In this document: positions 1 to 11,801 of the stretch, in pieces
How the letters are laid out: every line of letters begins with the position of its first letter
Position numbering within the stretch: the first letter of the stretch is position 1
Notes under the pieces: model-generated
Databases searched by the model: none
What the model was told of the DNA's origin: nothing
Seen by the model: the letters and a program-made list of their open reading frames with translations, nothing else
Position numbers and translations under genes: made by a program
Assembly: GCF_049243985.1 (NCBI RefSeq)
Contig: NC_135377.1
Coordinates: 77,270,941 to 77,334,940, forward strand
Direction of reading: 5' to 3'
DNA from: Paroedura picta
Taxonomy: Eukaryota > Chordata > Lepidosauria > Squamata > Gekkonidae
DNA: 64,000 nucleotides

Positions 1-548
1 GTTGAGAAGAAAAAAAAAAGGAGAGTACTGGTAATTGGAGATTCCCTGCTAAGAGGAATGGATCGCCATGTGGCTGGGCCCGACCCCCTAACCCGAGAGG
101 TGTGTTTTGCCAGGGGCGAAAATTAAAGATGTTTCAGAACGGCTGCCCAAACTGCTCAAATCTACGGATCGCTACCCATTTGTGATGGTCCACTTGGGAA
201 CGAATGACATGTCCCTGAATACCATCGCTCCTATTAAAAAAGTCTATCAAGATCTGGGGAGGAAGCTCAAGCAAATGGGGGCACAAGTGGTATTCTCTTC
301 AATCTTGCCTGTCAAGGGAAGAGGAATGCATCGGGAGAGGAAGATAATGGAGGTGAATCAGTGGCTGCGTAGTTGGTGCCGGCAGGAGAGATTTGGTTTC
401 TGGGACCATGGGATAGGCTTTCTTGAGGAAGGCCTACTAGCACCTGGTGGACTGCACATATCGAAGCTGGGGAAGAATGTGTTTGGCAGGAACCTGGGGA
501 GATTCATCAGGAGAGCTTTAAACTGAAGCCACAAGGGGAAGGAGACGA
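1..548 (+). mobile_element. CR1 LINE fragment, ORF1 esterase-like domain
   Basis: This is a piece of CR1 ORF1, the SGNH-esterase-like protein that accompanies the CR1 reverse transcriptase. The block VIGDSLLRGMD (bases 31-63) is the serine motif, followed by HLGTND at about 190-210 and GGLHISKLG near the end; the frame stops after RRALN at 524-526. The serine-motif block and the rest lie in different frames, so a small indel sits near base 105 in the run tgttttgcc. Both the 5' part of the element and everything past about 548 are missing, because an antisense CR1 3' end follows directly. An antisense copy of the same ORF1 tail lies at 27.7-28.1 kb. Confidence 0.85.
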
Positions 549-1744
549 TCATAGAATCATAGAATCATAGAGTTGGAAGGGGCCATACAGGCCATCTAGT
601 CCAACCCCCTGCTCAACGCAGGATCAGCCCTAACCATCCTAAAGCATCCAAGAAAAGTGTGTATCCAACCTTTGCTTGAAGACTGCCAGTGAGGGGGAGT
701 TCACCACCTCCTTAGGCAGGCTATTCCACTGCTGAACTACTCTTGACTGTGAAAATATTTTTCCTGATATCTAGCCTATATCGTTGTACTTGAAGTTTAA
801 ACCTATTACTGCGTGTCCTCTCCTCTGCAGCCAATGGGAACAGCATCCTGCCCTTCTCCAAGTGACAACCTTTCAAATACTTAAAGAGGGCTATCGTGTC
901 CCCTCTCAACCTCCTTTTCTCCAGGCTGAACATTCCCAAGTCCCTCAACCTATCTTCATAGGGCTTGGTTCCTTGGCCCCAGATCATCCTCGTCCCTCTC
1001 CTCTGTACCCTTTCAATTTTATCTACGTCCTTCTTGAAGTGAGGCCTCCAGAACTGCACACAGTACTCCAGGTGTGGTCTGACCAGTGCCGTATACAATG
1101 GGACTATGACATCTTGTGATTTTGATGTGATGCATTGATACAACCCAAAATGGCATTCGCGTTTTTTACCGCTGCATCACACTGCCTGCTCATGTTTAGT
1201 TTACAATCCACAAGTACCCCAAGGTCTCGTTCACACACAGTGTTACCTAGAAGCGTATCCCCCATCCAGTAGGCATGCTTTTCATTTTTCTGACCCAGAT
1301 ACAGAACTTTACACTTATCTTTATTAAATTGCATCTCATTTGCCCATTTTTCCAATGTGTTCAGATCTCGTTGAACTCTGTCTATCTTCCGGACTATTTG
1401 CCAGTCTTCCCAATTTGGTGTCATCTGCAAACTTGATAAGTAGTCCCTCCACCCCCTCATCTAGATCATTAATAAATATGTTTAAAAGTACCGGGACGAG
1501 CACCGAGCCCTGAGGTACCCCGCTACTCACCTCTCTCCAGTCGGATGAAACACCATTGACAACAACTCTTTGAGTGCGGTTCTCTAACCAATTCCCTATC
1601 CACGTAACTATCTGAAAATAGATTGCAGTCCTTCAACTTATCCATCAGAACATCATGGGGAACCTTGTCAAAAGATTTACTAAAATCCAAGTAAACGACA
1701 TCAACCGAATTTCCACGATCCAGCAAACCTGTTACTTGGTCAAA
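549..1744 (-). mobile_element. CR1 LINE, 3' part of ORF2 (reverse transcriptase C-terminus and 3' UTR)
   Basis: The 3' end is at base 549 with the ATTCTATG-type octamer repeat seen on the minus strand. Going leftward in CR1 sense, the reverse transcriptase fragments carry [31 protein letters not shown] and the late block ALVRPHLEYCVQFW. The reading frame is cut by several indels and stops, so the copy is dead. It is 5'-truncated near 1744, where it joins a 50-bp stretch that also follows the CR1 copy ending near 18436. Confidence 0.92.
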
Positions 1745-1792
1745 CCTGTTACTTCCTGGGCTAGCTGAAGTCCAGGCCCCCTGGGAGAAGAG
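1741..1792. repeat. Non-CR1 flank shared with 18435-18486
   Basis: Immediately beyond the CR1 truncation point this roughly 50-bp stretch is the same as 18435-18486, and the two loci diverge only after GAGAAGAG. The word CCTGTTACTT occurs both in the CR1 end and in the flank, so a short homology marks the join. Independent 5' truncations would not share this boundary. Confidence 0.75.
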
Positions 1793-1940
1793 ACAAGACA
1801 GAGTACAGGAAAACTCCATAGAAGTTAGCTCAGCTTAGTTTCTATCTAAAAAAACTATAAACAGGTGTTAGGGCAGTTAGTGGCATGGCCTCAAATTTCC
1901 CTGTCTCTTAGATTAGAAACAGTTTGTCCAAGGGAACAAC

Positions 1941-4703
1941 ATGAGTGGCAAGAAGGAAGGTCAGGCTAGGGGTCCTGGGGGAAAGGCCCTACAGAAAACT
2001 AAAGGGGTGGAGGGGAGTCAGAGGGAGAAGGAAGCGTCCTTCCCCCCCACCTGAGAAGAGGCCTGTCTTGGGTCGACCTTCCACCACTCTGACCTCTGGC
2101 TGGAGTGGTGCAATAGAGAGCGTCCGCAAGGGTCTCTTTATTGAGGCGGCTGCCAGGGCGCTCCCTTCTAAGGTGCATCAGGCAGGGGTCTGTACTGGCA
2201 CTTCTGCGGGGCCTGCTGATCAGGCAGCCCCTCGTGTCGCTCCTTTTGCTAGTGAGGCATTGGGGTATCAGGAGGAGTTGCCCTCTGGGTGAGCCTTGGG
2301 GACATGAGTGGCTTGTCCTTCATGACCCCAGGCATCACCACAGGGGTGCAGAGAGTCCTGGAGGAGATGGGTGAGGGACTGGCCCGCCAGTCTACTCCCC
2401 TTTCTCCTCCAGGATCCAGCAGGCTTCAGTTGGGGGGGGGACATGAGCAGATGGAAGAGGTGGTGCAAGAGGGAGAGATGGAGGTGGCACCCCCTGCCTC
2501 GACCCCTTCCTCCTTTCTCACCTCCTTCTGTCCCCACCTCAGGACACGGTGTGTCCGGCCCGAGCTCCACACAGGAGGCAGCTCAAGGGACTTTCCAGGC
2601 TGAGAGCCAGCCTGCATTGTCCAAAGGCTCCAAAGTCTGGAATTACTTCCAGACAGTGGAGGGAACCCACCTAGCAGAGTGCCAGCTCTGTAGGCAGAGG
2701 GTTAGTCGTGGAAGATGAGCGTCACTATACGAATGGCAGCCTCATGAACCACCTGAAGAGGCACCACCAGGCTGTCCTGCTTCAGGGGGAGAGACAGGCT
2801 GGCAGTGGGGTGTCTGCAAAGGCACAATCTACCAGCATGGGGCTGGAGAGTCTCCCCGGGACTTTCACCTCCAGAGCTCTCCCTAAGAGTTCTGCTCAGG
2901 GGGTGGGTGGATTTAATGGGAGGCAAGCAACCATGTTGGAAATACTTGCCCGGGCTGGCAGGAGCATGCCAAAAGGGGAGTTTGAGGGGGGGGGTGTAGG
3001 GCTGCGAACCATGACCTAGCTGCACTCATGGCTGTCGATGGGTACCCCTTTCGTTTGGCCGACGACGTGTACTTCTGCTGACTATGCCATTGCATAGCTA
3101 CCTGGTACACGCCTACTAGTCGTACCACGATTAGCAGGTCAATGTTGCCCTCTCTTTATAGGGCAGCCAGGTGCCGTGTGGAGGTAGAGATGTCCTGAGC
3201 TTCAGGGACCGTACACTTTACGTCGGACATATGGACGTCATGTCATGCGCAGGATGTGTACATCTCGCTGACTGCGCATTGGTAGGACTTACAGGATGTG
3301 CTGGGTGGGGTTGAGCCTGTTAGGCAGGGTGAGGGTTGCTGGGCAGGCTATCGCCATGCCTTGCTGCACATCGAGCCCTTCGATGTGTGGCACACGGCAG
3401 ACAACATCGAGGCCACCATCCGTAGAATGGTAGATGGGTGGGTAGGTAGTAGAACGGGGCTCACCAAGGTCTTCTTGGTGACAGATGGTGCCCTCAATAT
3501 GACCAGTGGTCAAGGACATGGGCCTGAATCACATCTCCTGAACGGCCCACCTTCTCCACCTCATGGTTAAGGGAACCGGTTCATCCGCCGAAGCCACTGA
3601 CCTCCGGCATCACATCGAGAAGTGCTGGAAGATCGTGGCACATATATCTCTCAGCTCGTACGAAGTCTCGAGTTTGGAGAGAAGGCAGGTCCTGATGGGT
3701 GTGCCGCAGCACTACCTTATCAGAGACATCAGCATGCGTTGGAACTCCACCTGCACCATGCTTGAGCGCTTAGTGGAGTAGAGGAGAGCCTTAGACGCCC
3801 TTGTCTAGGAGACGAAGATGTTTATGCCTGGGGAGTGGCTCACCCACCGACAGTGGGAGATCATTAATCAGACCGTGGAAGTTCTTGGGCCCTTAAAGAC
3901 TTTGACGGAGATGCTCTCGTCTGACACAGCGAGTTTGGGTCTGGTCGTGCCCATGGTCCGCAAGGCCCATGTGGTGTTGGCCCCCTTACTGGACCCAGCT
4001 TGAGGACATATAGACACTGTTCCAGCCATGCGTATGCTTGAAAGGAGGCTTCTGAGAGGGCTCAAGAGCTGCTTCGAGCCCCACTGCAACTCAGTGACAT
4101 ACAGGCTCGCCGCCATGTGTGATCCGCGCATCAAGGGCAGCATAGCAGAGAGGGAGAGGAGCCTTCCTGAATGGCGCGAGTTGCTCATTCAGAGGCTTAT
4201 CTGGTGGAAGTCCAAAGAGGCTGACGTGGCAGGCCAGGCAGGGGAAGAAGGAGACAGCACGTCCGCTGCTCCTCCCCCCCAGCCTCCCCCCCCAGCATAT
4301 CAGCCACCACGGGCCCCCCCAGCAAAAAGGCTGAGCAAGGCAACTTCTTGCTGGGGTTCCTCCAGCCCACTCCTTCTCCTGAGGTCAGCAGGTGCCTGAG
4401 GGTGGATAGTGCGTCTGGGATGGTGAGGGCTTACCTCGGTGAACCACAGGAGTCCGAGAATGCCTGTCCCTTGAGATACTGGGCCAGGATGGAGGCAGTC
4501 TGGCCGGCCCTCTCCCGCCTGGCCCGTGTCTACCTTTCGTGCCTGCCAACGAGCGTCCAGAACAAGCAGGCATTTTCTCATGCTAGCAGCACTGGCTGCG
4601 AGTATTGTTCCCGCCTGGCACCCGAAAGAGTCCAGCAATTGGTCTTCCTCAAGGTCAACTTGCTGGCTCTTGGCCATCCAGAACTATTCTTGGAGGAGGA
4701 CTG
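1941..4703 (+). pseudogene. hAT-family transposase pseudogene (BED finger type)
   Basis: A decayed DNA-transposase gene of the hAT superfamily, of the Ac/ZBED-like kind. The likely start is the ATG at 1941 (MSGKKEGQ). A BED zinc finger follows at about 2630-2770: SKVWNYF, then CQLC, then NHLKRHH. Around 3205-3290 the translation reads HFTSDIWTS and ISLTAHW, typical of the hAT core, and near 3480 it reads LVTDGALNM. DISMRWNSTC at about 3725-3755 is the conserved WNST block. The C-terminal dimerisation domain runs from about 4440 to 4703: PLRYWARM, YLSCLPTSVQNKQAFS, LAPERVQQLVFLKVNL. Domains sit in different frames, one shift lying inside the BED finger near 2705, and in-frame stops occur at about 3280, 3779 and 4000. 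A proline-rich linker sits near 4270-4320. No terminal inverted repeats were found. A domesticated ZBED-type retrogene that later died is the alternative, but the damage is too heavy for a working gene. Confidence 0.85.
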
Positions 4704-6002
4704 AGGTGAGCACAGAATTGCTTTGATTGAATCCCCTCTGAGTCTGTTCTGGGTGGCGGGGTGAAAAACGCTCGCCCAAGGTAAAAATTCAGACAGGAGC
4801 AGTGTCCTGGCCAATCTAAATTGCCCCCCCCACCCCACACACAGAAATTCTGCAACCACCAGAGGGCCAGAGATAAAATCTGGCTCCCTTATTCATGCCA
4901 CCCGTTTTGAAAACTTTTCCCAGTCCCAAAGTGAGCCTTAGAGCTCATCTTAAACCCAAAAAGTAACTGAGCATTTCTCAGAGGGTGCCCAGGAGGAGTT
5001 TGTTGTTGTGCATGTGCCGATTTTTTTTTTTTTGCTGCTGTCCGGGCTGTTCTCCCAGAACAGCTCTGTCAGGCTCTCTCAGGATGTGGCCTGAGAAGAG
5101 CAGTTGGATTTATGGCGTTTGAGGGCGGTGGCCTAAGTGTAGGAAGGAAAGGTGACTGGAACCTGCTTTGAGACACTTTTGGGTTATGAAAAGCTAGTCT
5201 TCCTCCTGTATTTGTTAGAGGGGGGGGAGGCTGGATGGGAGAGCCAGTGATGAGTCCACAGCATGGATGGAGCACTCAGATTCTCCTCTGAGCTCCTCCA
5301 TTTGCTTTCTTAGGCTCTCCTGGGTTAGTGTGTAGGTGCCGTGAAGTTTTAAAGCTTCACAGGGGTTTTTTGGGGGGATCTCTAGGTCTCTCCTGGAGGT
5401 TGACATCCCTGAGCCACTAGTGTTCCTAGTGGTGCAGGGATATCCCCCCACAGACCAGTGCAGGGCTCCCCTCTTCTCTGCAGGGGAACCCAGGTGAGAA
5501 CTCAGTGGACCTTATTGGTTCTGCAGTTCTCACCTGGAGGCTGCTTAGGCTGCCAGCCACAGGTTCCCCTGCACCTGTGAGAGAAAGCCCCTTCCTGGCC
5601 TGCTCTGTTTGGGGCCAATGCAAGTCAATGGAGCAATTGACTTGCATTGGAAATCCTTTCCCCGCCTTCCCTGGGGGCTGAGGGGGAGGGGTGTGAGTTG
5701 CACCCCTGAAACTTCTTGGGGAGCTCAGGGAGGGTCTTTCCTGAGTCCCCTGCAAGTTTCAAGAAGATTGGACCAAGGGGTCCAATCCCAGGGGCTCCCA
5801 AAGAGGGTGTCCCTATCTATTGGATACAATGGAGTGTCAGGTTCTTTAGTTTGAACATGTTTCCCCATAGACTTCTATGGGGAATGTTCCTTGGGAGCCC
5901 CCAGGATGGAGCCCCCTGGTGCAATCTCATTAAAACTTACAGGGGACTCAGGGAAGACCCTCCTTGAGCTCCCCTGTAAGTTTCAGAAGATTGGACCAAG
6001 GG
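4704..6002. other. No gene seen; unclassified repeat with internal direct and inverted copies
   Basis: No coding domain was recognised. Between about 5590 and 6002 there is a repeat-like structure. The block around AGATTGGACCAAGGG occurs at about 5763 and again at about 5988 in the same direction, and CTTACAGGGGACTCAGGGA at 5937 is an inverted counterpart. The palindrome CAATTGACTTGCATTG lies near 5634. This looks like an old foldback-type repeat, but the family was not recognised. Confidence 0.4.
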
Positions 6003-6268
6003 ATCCCATCTAGGGTTGTGCGATTCGGCCGCCGAAGCGGCCGTTCCGTCCGGGCGCAGCCAGCGCCGCACCGCGCGGGGGGGGGGGCGGTGCTGGCAGC
6101 GGCGTGACAGCGGGTGCAACCACGCAAGCGCGGAACTCTGCACCTGCGTGGTTGCGCCCGCTGTTACGCCGCTGCCGGCACCGCCCTCCCCCCCCCGCGG
6201 CGCGGCGCTGGCTGCGCCCGGACGGAACGGCCGCTTCGGCGGCCGAATCGCACAACCCTAATCCCATC
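6003..6268. mobile_element. Palindromic hAT-type MITE with 8-bp target duplication
   Basis: The element itself is 6011-6260 (250 bp). It starts TAGGGTTGTGCGATTCGG and ends with the exact reverse complement, and the arms pair over nearly the whole length apart from a short centre, so the single strand would fold into one long GC-rich hairpin. It is flanked by the perfect 8-bp duplication ATCCCATC (6003-6010 and 6261-6268). An 8-bp duplication with TIRs is the hAT signature. It has no coding capacity and would depend on a transposase supplied elsewhere. An older, diverged relative lies at 40667-40917 with its own 8-bp duplication. Confidence 0.9.
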
Positions 6269-7227
6269 CTTTAATAGCATATAAATGTACAATATAAGAA
6301 GGGAAAGCGCAAAAGGATCCACTGCTAGTGAGAACAAATGCAAAGATCATGCTTTAGACATAATACATTCACGATTTCTCATGGCAAGATGTAAAAACTT
6401 TGCTACTGGTTCAATTATATCAGGGTTCTGGGATGTCAAAAACTGTTTTTTGACTGACATTTCCCACAATACTTTATAGAGCGGTGGCCTATTTATATAT
6501 AACAATTGTTTGATAAGAGTATAAGGAATCAACCACTGAAGAAAAATTGTGAAAATGGAGTATATCTAGAAACGGTTTTGGTTGGTCCTTAAAAAATTAT
6601 CAATCTATAAAATGTATTGTACCAATTGCCTTGGAAAGGTTAAGGTTCTGTTTTTCTCTTTTTATGTTTTGAACCTTTCTTCCCTTTTTCGTATTGCAAC
6701 TGAGCAAAGGCCAGGGAGACCAGGGGAGATACGGGTGCCTACTCACAATGCTATTCCTGTGCAGTAGAGTAGCTTACAGGAGCTGGACCCACCTTGATTT
6801 CTGTTAGTAGCTCCAGGGCTGAGGATCCAAAAGGCACATGCAGCAGCATGAAGTCTGTGGGGCCTGGGCAGCTGCTGAGTGGCCAGAGTGAGGCACAAGA
6901 CGCAACAGAGGCCCAAAAGACTAAAGAGGCAGAAGAGGGCATGCTATAGCTCTTCTTCTGGCGAGTCATTTTCATGTGAGGAAGTAAACCAGGAGCCCAG
7001 GGATGGGTGGTATTGGGTGGAAGGGAACTTTGTGCTAGGGCTTCTGGCCTGGCTGCACAAAAAAAAAGGGAGAGGTCTGCATGACTCCTGCATGAGGATG
7101 GAGTAGATGCAAAGGACAAAGAATCTCCAGGTTGGTACAGGGACAAAGAGACACCCCCTGGAATCCACCTGCCTACCAAGTTGAGGGGGAGGGTACTTGA
7201 TGGGTACTTTGTGTATGTTTTTTGCCT
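6269..7227. other. No gene or recognisable element
   Basis: AT-rich sequence to about 6680, then mixed sequence. Short open frames are present but none resembles a known protein or transposon domain. Nothing else was identified. Confidence 0.4.
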
Positions 7228-7298
7228 TTTGTTGTTGCTGTTATGTGCAAAGTTGTGTCCGACCCATTGCGACCCCATGGACAATGATCCTCCAGGCT
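7228..7298 (-). mobile_element. BovB/RTE LINE 3' end
   Basis: On the minus strand this reads GATCATTGTCCATGGGGTCG, then a GGGTCGGACAC-like block, then an AACAACAAC tail, the terminal segment of BovB. It is a heavily 5'-truncated copy of about 70 bp. The same end occurs at 24.1, 31.2 and 40.3 kb on the plus strand. Confidence 0.8.
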
Positions 7299-7324
7299 GC
7301 TACTAGAATAGTAGGTCCGCTATA

Positions 7325-9581
7325 TTCATAGAATCATAGAATCATAGAGTTGGAAGGGGCCATACAGGCCATTTAGTCCAACCCCCTGCTCAACGCAGGA
7401 TTAGCCCTAAGCATCCTAAAGCATCCAAGAAAAGTGTGTATCCAACCTTTGCTTAAAGACTGCCAGTGAGGGGGAGCTCACCACCTCCTTAGGCAGCCTA
7501 TTCCACAGCTGTACTACTCTTACTGTGAAAATTTTTTTCCTGATATCTAGCCTATATCGTTGTACTTGAAGTTTAAACCCATTACTGCGTGTCCTCTCCT
7601 CTGCAGCCAGCAGAAACAGCATCCTGCCCTCCTCCAAGTGACAACCTTTCAAATACGTAAAGAGGGCTATCATGTCCCCTCTCAACCTCCTTTTCTCCAG
7701 GCTGAATATTGCCAAGTCCCTCAACCTATCTTCATAGGGCTTGGTCCCTTGGCCCCAGATCATCTTCGTCGCTCTCCTCTGTACCCTTTCAATTTTATCA
7801 ACGTCCTTCTTGAAGTGAGGCCTTCAGAACTGCACACAGTACTCCAGGTGTGCTCTGACCAGTGCCGTATACAATGGGACTATGACATCTTGTGATTTTG
7901 ATGTGATGCCTCTGTTGATACAGCCCAAAATGGCATTTGCCTTTTTTACCGCTGCATCACACTGCCTGCTCATGTTTAGTTTACAATCCACAAGTACCCC
8001 AAGGTCTCGTTCACACACAGTGCTACCTAGAAGCGTATCCCCCATCCAGTAGGCATGCTTTTCATTTTTCTGACCCAGATGCAGAACTTTACACTTATCT
8101 TTATTAAATTGCATCTTATTCTCATTTGCCCATTTTTCCATTGTGTTCAGATCTCGTTGAACTCTGTCTCTATCTTCCGGAGTATTTGCCAGTCCTCCCA
8201 ATTTGGTGTCATCTGCAAACTTGATGAGTAGTCCCTCCACCCCCTCATCTAGATCATTAATAAATATGTTAAAACGTACCGGGCCGAGCACCGAGCCCTG
8301 AGGTACCCCGCTACTCACCTCTCTCCAGTCTGATGAAACACCATTGACAACAACTCTTTGAGTGCGGTTCTCTAACCAATTCCCTATCCACCTAACTATC
8401 TGAAAATCCAGATTGCAGTCCTTCAACTTAGCCATCAGAACATCATGGGGAACCTTGTCAAAAGCTTTACTAAAATCCAAGTAAATGACATCAACCGAAT
8501 TTCCCCGATCCAGCAAACCTGTTACTTGGTCAAAAAAGGAAACTAGGTTGGTCTGGCAGGACCTGTTGGAGACAAATCCATGCTGACTTCCTTGGATCAC
8601 CAAATTGTCCTCCAGATGTTTGCAGATGGCTCCCTTTAATATCTGCTCCATTATTTTCTGTAGTTTCCTGGGTCATCCTTCCTCCCTTTTTTGAAGATCG
8701 GAATAACGATTGCTCTTTTCCAGTCCTCCGGGACATCTCCAGTCCTTAAAGAGGTTCCGAAGATGATGGACAAGGGCTGTGCAAGTTCTCTGGAAAGTTC
8801 TTTGAGTACTCTCGGGTGCATTTCATCCGGCCCAGGGGATTTGAACTCATCCAGTGCAGCTAAATGCCTCTCGACAACCTCTCTATCCATGTTAACCTGC
8901 CACCCAGACACTATCCTTTGTCTACAGCCATCTCTAGATGTGCCTAAACACTTTGACCTGTGGGAAAAAAACATGTAAAATAGGCACTAAGCCTTTCTGC
9001 TTTCTCTGCATCTTTCGTTAGAGTTTGTCCGTCCGCACCCAACAGTGGGCCTATTGCCTCCTTTACTTTACGTTTGCTCCTTACATAACTGAAAAATCTT
9101 TTCTTGTTACAATGGGCTTCCCTGGCCAATCTTAGCTCACTCTCAGCTTTGGCCTTTCTGATGATTGATCTACAGTGCCTAGTAACCTGTAGGTACTCTT
9201 CTTTAGAGCTCTGTCCTTCCCTCCATTTCCTGAACATTTTCCTTTTCTTTCTTAGTTCCTCTTGAAGTTCTCTGTTCATCCAAATAGGCTTCTTAGAGCT
9301 CCTGCAGTCTTTTCGTCTTTCTGGGATAGTCATTGATTGAGCATGCAATAGCTCTTGTTTGAGTAGCGCCCACCCTTCACATGCTCCCTTCCCTTCCAGC
9401 ATTCTCGTCCATGGTATGACACTCATCATGTCTCTGAGTTTATTAAAGTTTGCCCTACAAAAATCCAACATCCGCGTCTGGCTACAAGCTTCCTTGGCTC
9501 CCCATCTCAAAAGGAATTCTATGAGGACGTGGTCACTTCCCCCTAGGGTCCCCACCTCCTTCACCTCATCCACCAACTCTT
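7325..9581 (-). mobile_element. CR1 LINE, long ORF2 copy (3' portion, left of LTR insertion)
   Basis: The best preserved CR1 in the window. The 3' octamer end is at 7325. A continuous 275-residue reverse transcriptase frame lies at 7824-8651 with [35 protein letters not shown] and ALVRAHLEYCVQF. Upstream in CR1 sense, the linker between endonuclease and RT (8650-9580) reads [29 protein letters not shown] and SPGPDEMHPRVLKELS. Only a few frame breaks are visible. The LTR element at 9582-15606 is inserted in it, and the endonuclease part continues at 15612-15778. Confidence 0.93.
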
Positions 9582-9992
9582 TGTCAGGATCATTAGGATC
9601 TCTGCCATAAATTAGCCTGGGTGCTTCCATGACAGTTATATTGCTTGGTGCCTTGTAGTTTCAGGTCCTGTATTCATGCTTGTTAGTTAGAGGGAAATAT
9701 ATGTTTTGGGTAACTCCTATCTTGTGTTGAGGCCTCTCGGCTGGGGCCAGTTTTGTTATCACCCGGCCAAGGTCATGTGAATGTTCTGTTGTTTTTAATT
9801 GCCTGTGTCTTCTCCCTCCTGCCCCCTCCCTTGGGAACTTTCAAGTTTTGGGCGGGAGAAAATGTATTGAAAAGAAGAAGCAAATCTGTTTAGCCTCAGA
9901 TTTGTCTTCGCCAGTCTGGATGTTCATAGTACTTCTCAATAAAGCTTTCTTATGATTAAGAAGCTAGTTGTGAGTTCTTTCAACGTCTGACA
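9582..9992 (+). repeat. 5' LTR of the Gypsy element
   Basis: 411 bp, starting TGTCAGGATC and ending CTGACA. A TATA-like ATGTATTGAA sits at about 9862-9870. The inferred transcript start is about 9898, because the self-primer matches that point. The AATAAA poly(A) signal is at 9938-9943. U3, R and U5 can therefore be placed roughly as 9582-9897, 9898-9960 and 9961-9992; the R/U5 boundary is an estimate. Confidence 0.93.
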
Positions 9993-9994
9993 TT

Positions 9995-10005
9995 AAGACA
10001 AATCT
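9995..10005 (+). promoter_or_regulatory. Putative self-primer binding site
   Basis: AAGACAAATCT, two bases past the 5' LTR, is an exact 11-base reverse complement of AGATTTGTCTT at 9898-9908 inside the LTR, about 30 bp after the TATA-like motif. No TGG-type tRNA primer site is seen here. This is the arrangement used by Tf1/sushi elements, in which the RNA 5' end folds back and primes its own reverse transcription. Confidence 0.75.
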
Positions 10006-10028
10006 CACAACGCCTTTCCCCTGCCAAC

Positions 10029-11620
10029 ATGCAGGAAGAAGGCAATATTTACACTGAGCAGGAAGAGGGCCTGGACTGGGACTTTTCTCAGCGCGAAGTG
10101 ACCGGCGCGGGCTCGTTCAGCTCGGGCATGGCCAGAGCCCTGGGAGAGGCAACCCCGGGCCACGCAGATTTCCTGGAAAGACACATCACCGAACGCATGC
10201 GTCTATCGAAATACGATCGCCTGACGGGTGATGAGCAGTGGCCTGAACAACCGTCCAATCGGGGTGCCGAGCCAAGGGACAGTGTCTGCCCTCGAGGTGC
10301 GGGAGTTGCAGCACAAACTCGACAAGGTGACCAACTGGCTGCAGGGTGTAGCGGGACGGTTGGATCCAGAGGAGCAGCGCGAGGCGAGACGCTTGCTGCG
10401 CAAATTGCACGTGGATGTCCGCGAGCCTGGTGGTCAACGGCTGGGGAATCTTCCTACACTGCGGGAGCGCGAGGAGGCGGCGATGCAGGCCGCGGCGGAG
10501 GCCGAAGCCGCAGCTCTGGAGTCGGCAAGAGCGGCAGCGCAGCTGCAGGAGGAGGAGGAGGAAGACGATGACCTAGGTGAGGTCGATGCTGGACTAGGAG
10601 CGAGACCCCGGGGCCTGGGTGTCGAGGTCCAGGGACCGGCTGCGGGGGCCGGTGGATTACAACTGCTGGCTGCGCACGGTGCTGGGGCAGCGGACCGAGC
10701 GGCGGCGGATGTAGGAGCGGATGGAGCGGCGGCGGCTGCGGCGGCGAGGGCGGCGGCGGCGGCGAGAGCGGCAGCGGCGGCGAGAGCAGCGGGCGGAATG
10801 GGCCGAGGTGTTGGGCGTGGAGCGCGGGCTCCGCTGGATTGGGGTCCAGGACGCTTGCCTCCCCACCTCCGTGGAGTGGAAATGCGGAGCACCTACAAGT
10901 TCAAAGCCTAGTTCTCGGGTGACCCGTCAACTTTCCCGGCGTTCCTGGTGCAGCTTCAAGCCTACATGATGGACATGGGGTTCACCTTTAATGACGATGC
11001 GGAGCGCATTCGTTTTGTGGGGGAATCTTTGGAAGGGAAGGCGGCGAAGTGGTTCATGGATCTTTACCGCTACAACCCGAGAGCTATTCGAAACTACAAT
11101 AATTTCCTGAGAACCATGCGCTTAATGTACGTGGAGCCATTCGAGAAAGAGACCGCGGAAAAGAAACTCAAAGCCCTGAAGCAAGGCAAAATGACGGTGG
11201 CCGAGTACGCCAGGGAATTCAAGGAGCTTTCATCAGCCGTCCCGGATTGGACTGAGCCACAGAGAGTGCATGCGTTTGTGGGGGGGCTCTCCGGAGAATT
11301 GTCCAGCAAGTGCCTTCTCCTAGACGACCCATTGACCGTTCTGGGTTGGGTGCAGTTGGCGGGAGAAATGGAGAGCCGGCTGGAGAGAGCAGCTGAATTT
11401 AAAGGAATTGCCGACAAAACGGGAGGAAAAACGTCCACCCCCGTTAAGAAGACCAAACCCAAGGCGAAACTGGAACCGAGCGAGCGCTCTCAGCGCATGG
11501 AAAAAGGATTGTGTTTGGGTTGTGGCCAGGCTGGCCATTTCCTCGCCCAGTGCCCATCAAAGGCCTCGCCCAGTACCAAGCCTGCGGGGGAAACTCCAGC
11601 CAAAACCTCTACATCCTAGA
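10029..11620 (+). mobile_element. Gypsy gag region
   Basis: Gag remnant. The first part is GC-rich and alanine/arginine-rich. The capsid-like section (about 10945-11400) contains GESLEGKAAKWFMDLYRY and TVAEYAREFKEL, typical of Ty3/Gypsy capsids. A zinc knuckle, CLGCGQAGHFLAQC, lies at about 11510-11555. The region is broken. Confidence 0.88.
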
Positions 11621-11801
11621 AAGTGGCCCCAAAGAAAACCGCCAAGTCCCTGCTCGCCCCGGCTGGGGCCGCGACTGTGGTGGAGGAATCGGGTGGCAGC
11701 AGTCAGGATGAAGAGGTGCAATCGGCAGAGCAGTCGGGAAACGAAGACGACCTGCTGTAAAGGCGCCCCGCCAGCAGGTCTCCGGCAGGGGCAAACGCGC
11801 A

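Noticed and set aside
784-1119. Plus-strand frame of 111 residues recurring at 7560, 17637 and, in antisense, other loci
   Set aside because: It is the opposite strand of the CR1 RT C-terminus and 3' UTR; its recurrence follows CR1 copies.
10434-10911. Alanine/arginine-rich frames on both strands
   Set aside because: GC-rich shadows within the gag region of the Gypsy element.
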